Part shown: positions 22,953 through 22,993 of the stretch, in pieces
How positions within the stretch are numbered: position 1 is the stretch's first letter
Layout: every line of letters starts with the position of its first letter
DNA from: an uncultured Oscillospiraceae bacterium
GTDB lineage: Bacteria; Bacillota; Clostridia; Oscillospirales; Oscillospiraceae
DNA: 22,993 nt
Assembly (NCBI GenBank): GCA_934670025.1
Contig: CAKUOS010000038.1
Coordinates: 1 to 22,993, forward strand
Direction of reading: 5' to 3'
The notes under the pieces: model-generated
What the model was told of the DNA's origin: nothing
Databases searched by the model: none
The model's input: the letters and a program-made list of their open reading frames with translations, nothing else
Position numbers and translations under genes: made by a program

Positions 22953-22993
22953 ATGCCTGAAATCAGATTAGAGCATATCACCAAGCGCTGGGG
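22953..22993 (+). CDS. ABC importer ATP-binding protein, N-terminal fragment cut by window end
   Basis: Only 13 codons are visible (MPEIRLEHITKRW, then G). This matches the first strand of ABC ATPases, which read IxLxxITKxxG before the Walker A region. GGAGG lies upstream, and the gene starts three bases after the permease stop. The identity is supported mainly by operon position. Confidence 0.8.
   Translation, partial: MPEIRLEHITKRW

Overview
This is a GC-rich window (roughly 60%) of ordinary bacterial chromosome. It most likely comes from a gut-type member of class Clostridia (Bacillota), probably family Oscillospiraceae. The signs are Gram-positive-style strong AGGAGG ribosome sites, sigma-A promoters close to TTGACA/TATAAT, lipoprotein substrate-binding proteins, YesM/YesN-type two-component genes and a YtrA-type GntR operon. 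The genus assignment is inference. No phage, plasmid, CRISPR array or transposase gene is visible.

Layout. 1-2843 (all minus strand): tRNA-Gly(UCC) with a near-consensus promoter, an AraC-family regulator, a small P-loop ATP-binding protein, and a glucose-6-phosphate-isomerase-like protein that seems to have lost the usual active-site motifs. 3078-5518 (plus): a membrane-anchored J-domain protein with a Gln/Tyr-rich linker, then a DnaK, closed by a strong terminator. 5819-7843 (minus): a small multi-spanning membrane protein and an M20 peptidase of the AbgB type. 8390-11028 (minus): a complete polar amino acid ABC importer (ATPase, permease, lipoprotein binding protein). 12035-15124 (plus): a GntR/YtrA repressor, ABC ATPase and ABC-2 permease with overlapping genes, followed by ridA under its own promoter. 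15626-19112 (minus): substrate-binding lipoprotein, sensor kinase and response regulator, joined by short overlaps. 19569-22993 (plus), divergent from these: a second binding lipoprotein, a fused two-domain permease and the start of its ATPase. The last two blocks look like one signalling-plus-transport module, in which an extracellular binding protein feeds a YesM/YesN pair that probably controls the divergent importer.

The four long gene-free stretches (5519-5818, 7844-8389, 11029-12034, 19113-19568) are not empty. They are mosaics of interspersed repeats. One family is a GTAG-headed palindrome that occurs as inverted pairs about 107 bp long, organised like REP/REPIN elements. Another is a nested hairpin whose pairing is kept in three copies although the arm sequences differ. 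A third is an 89-bp repeat with a perfect 14-bp inverted repeat. These mosaics, the degenerate isomerase-like gene and the Q/Y-rich membrane J-protein are the most unusual content.
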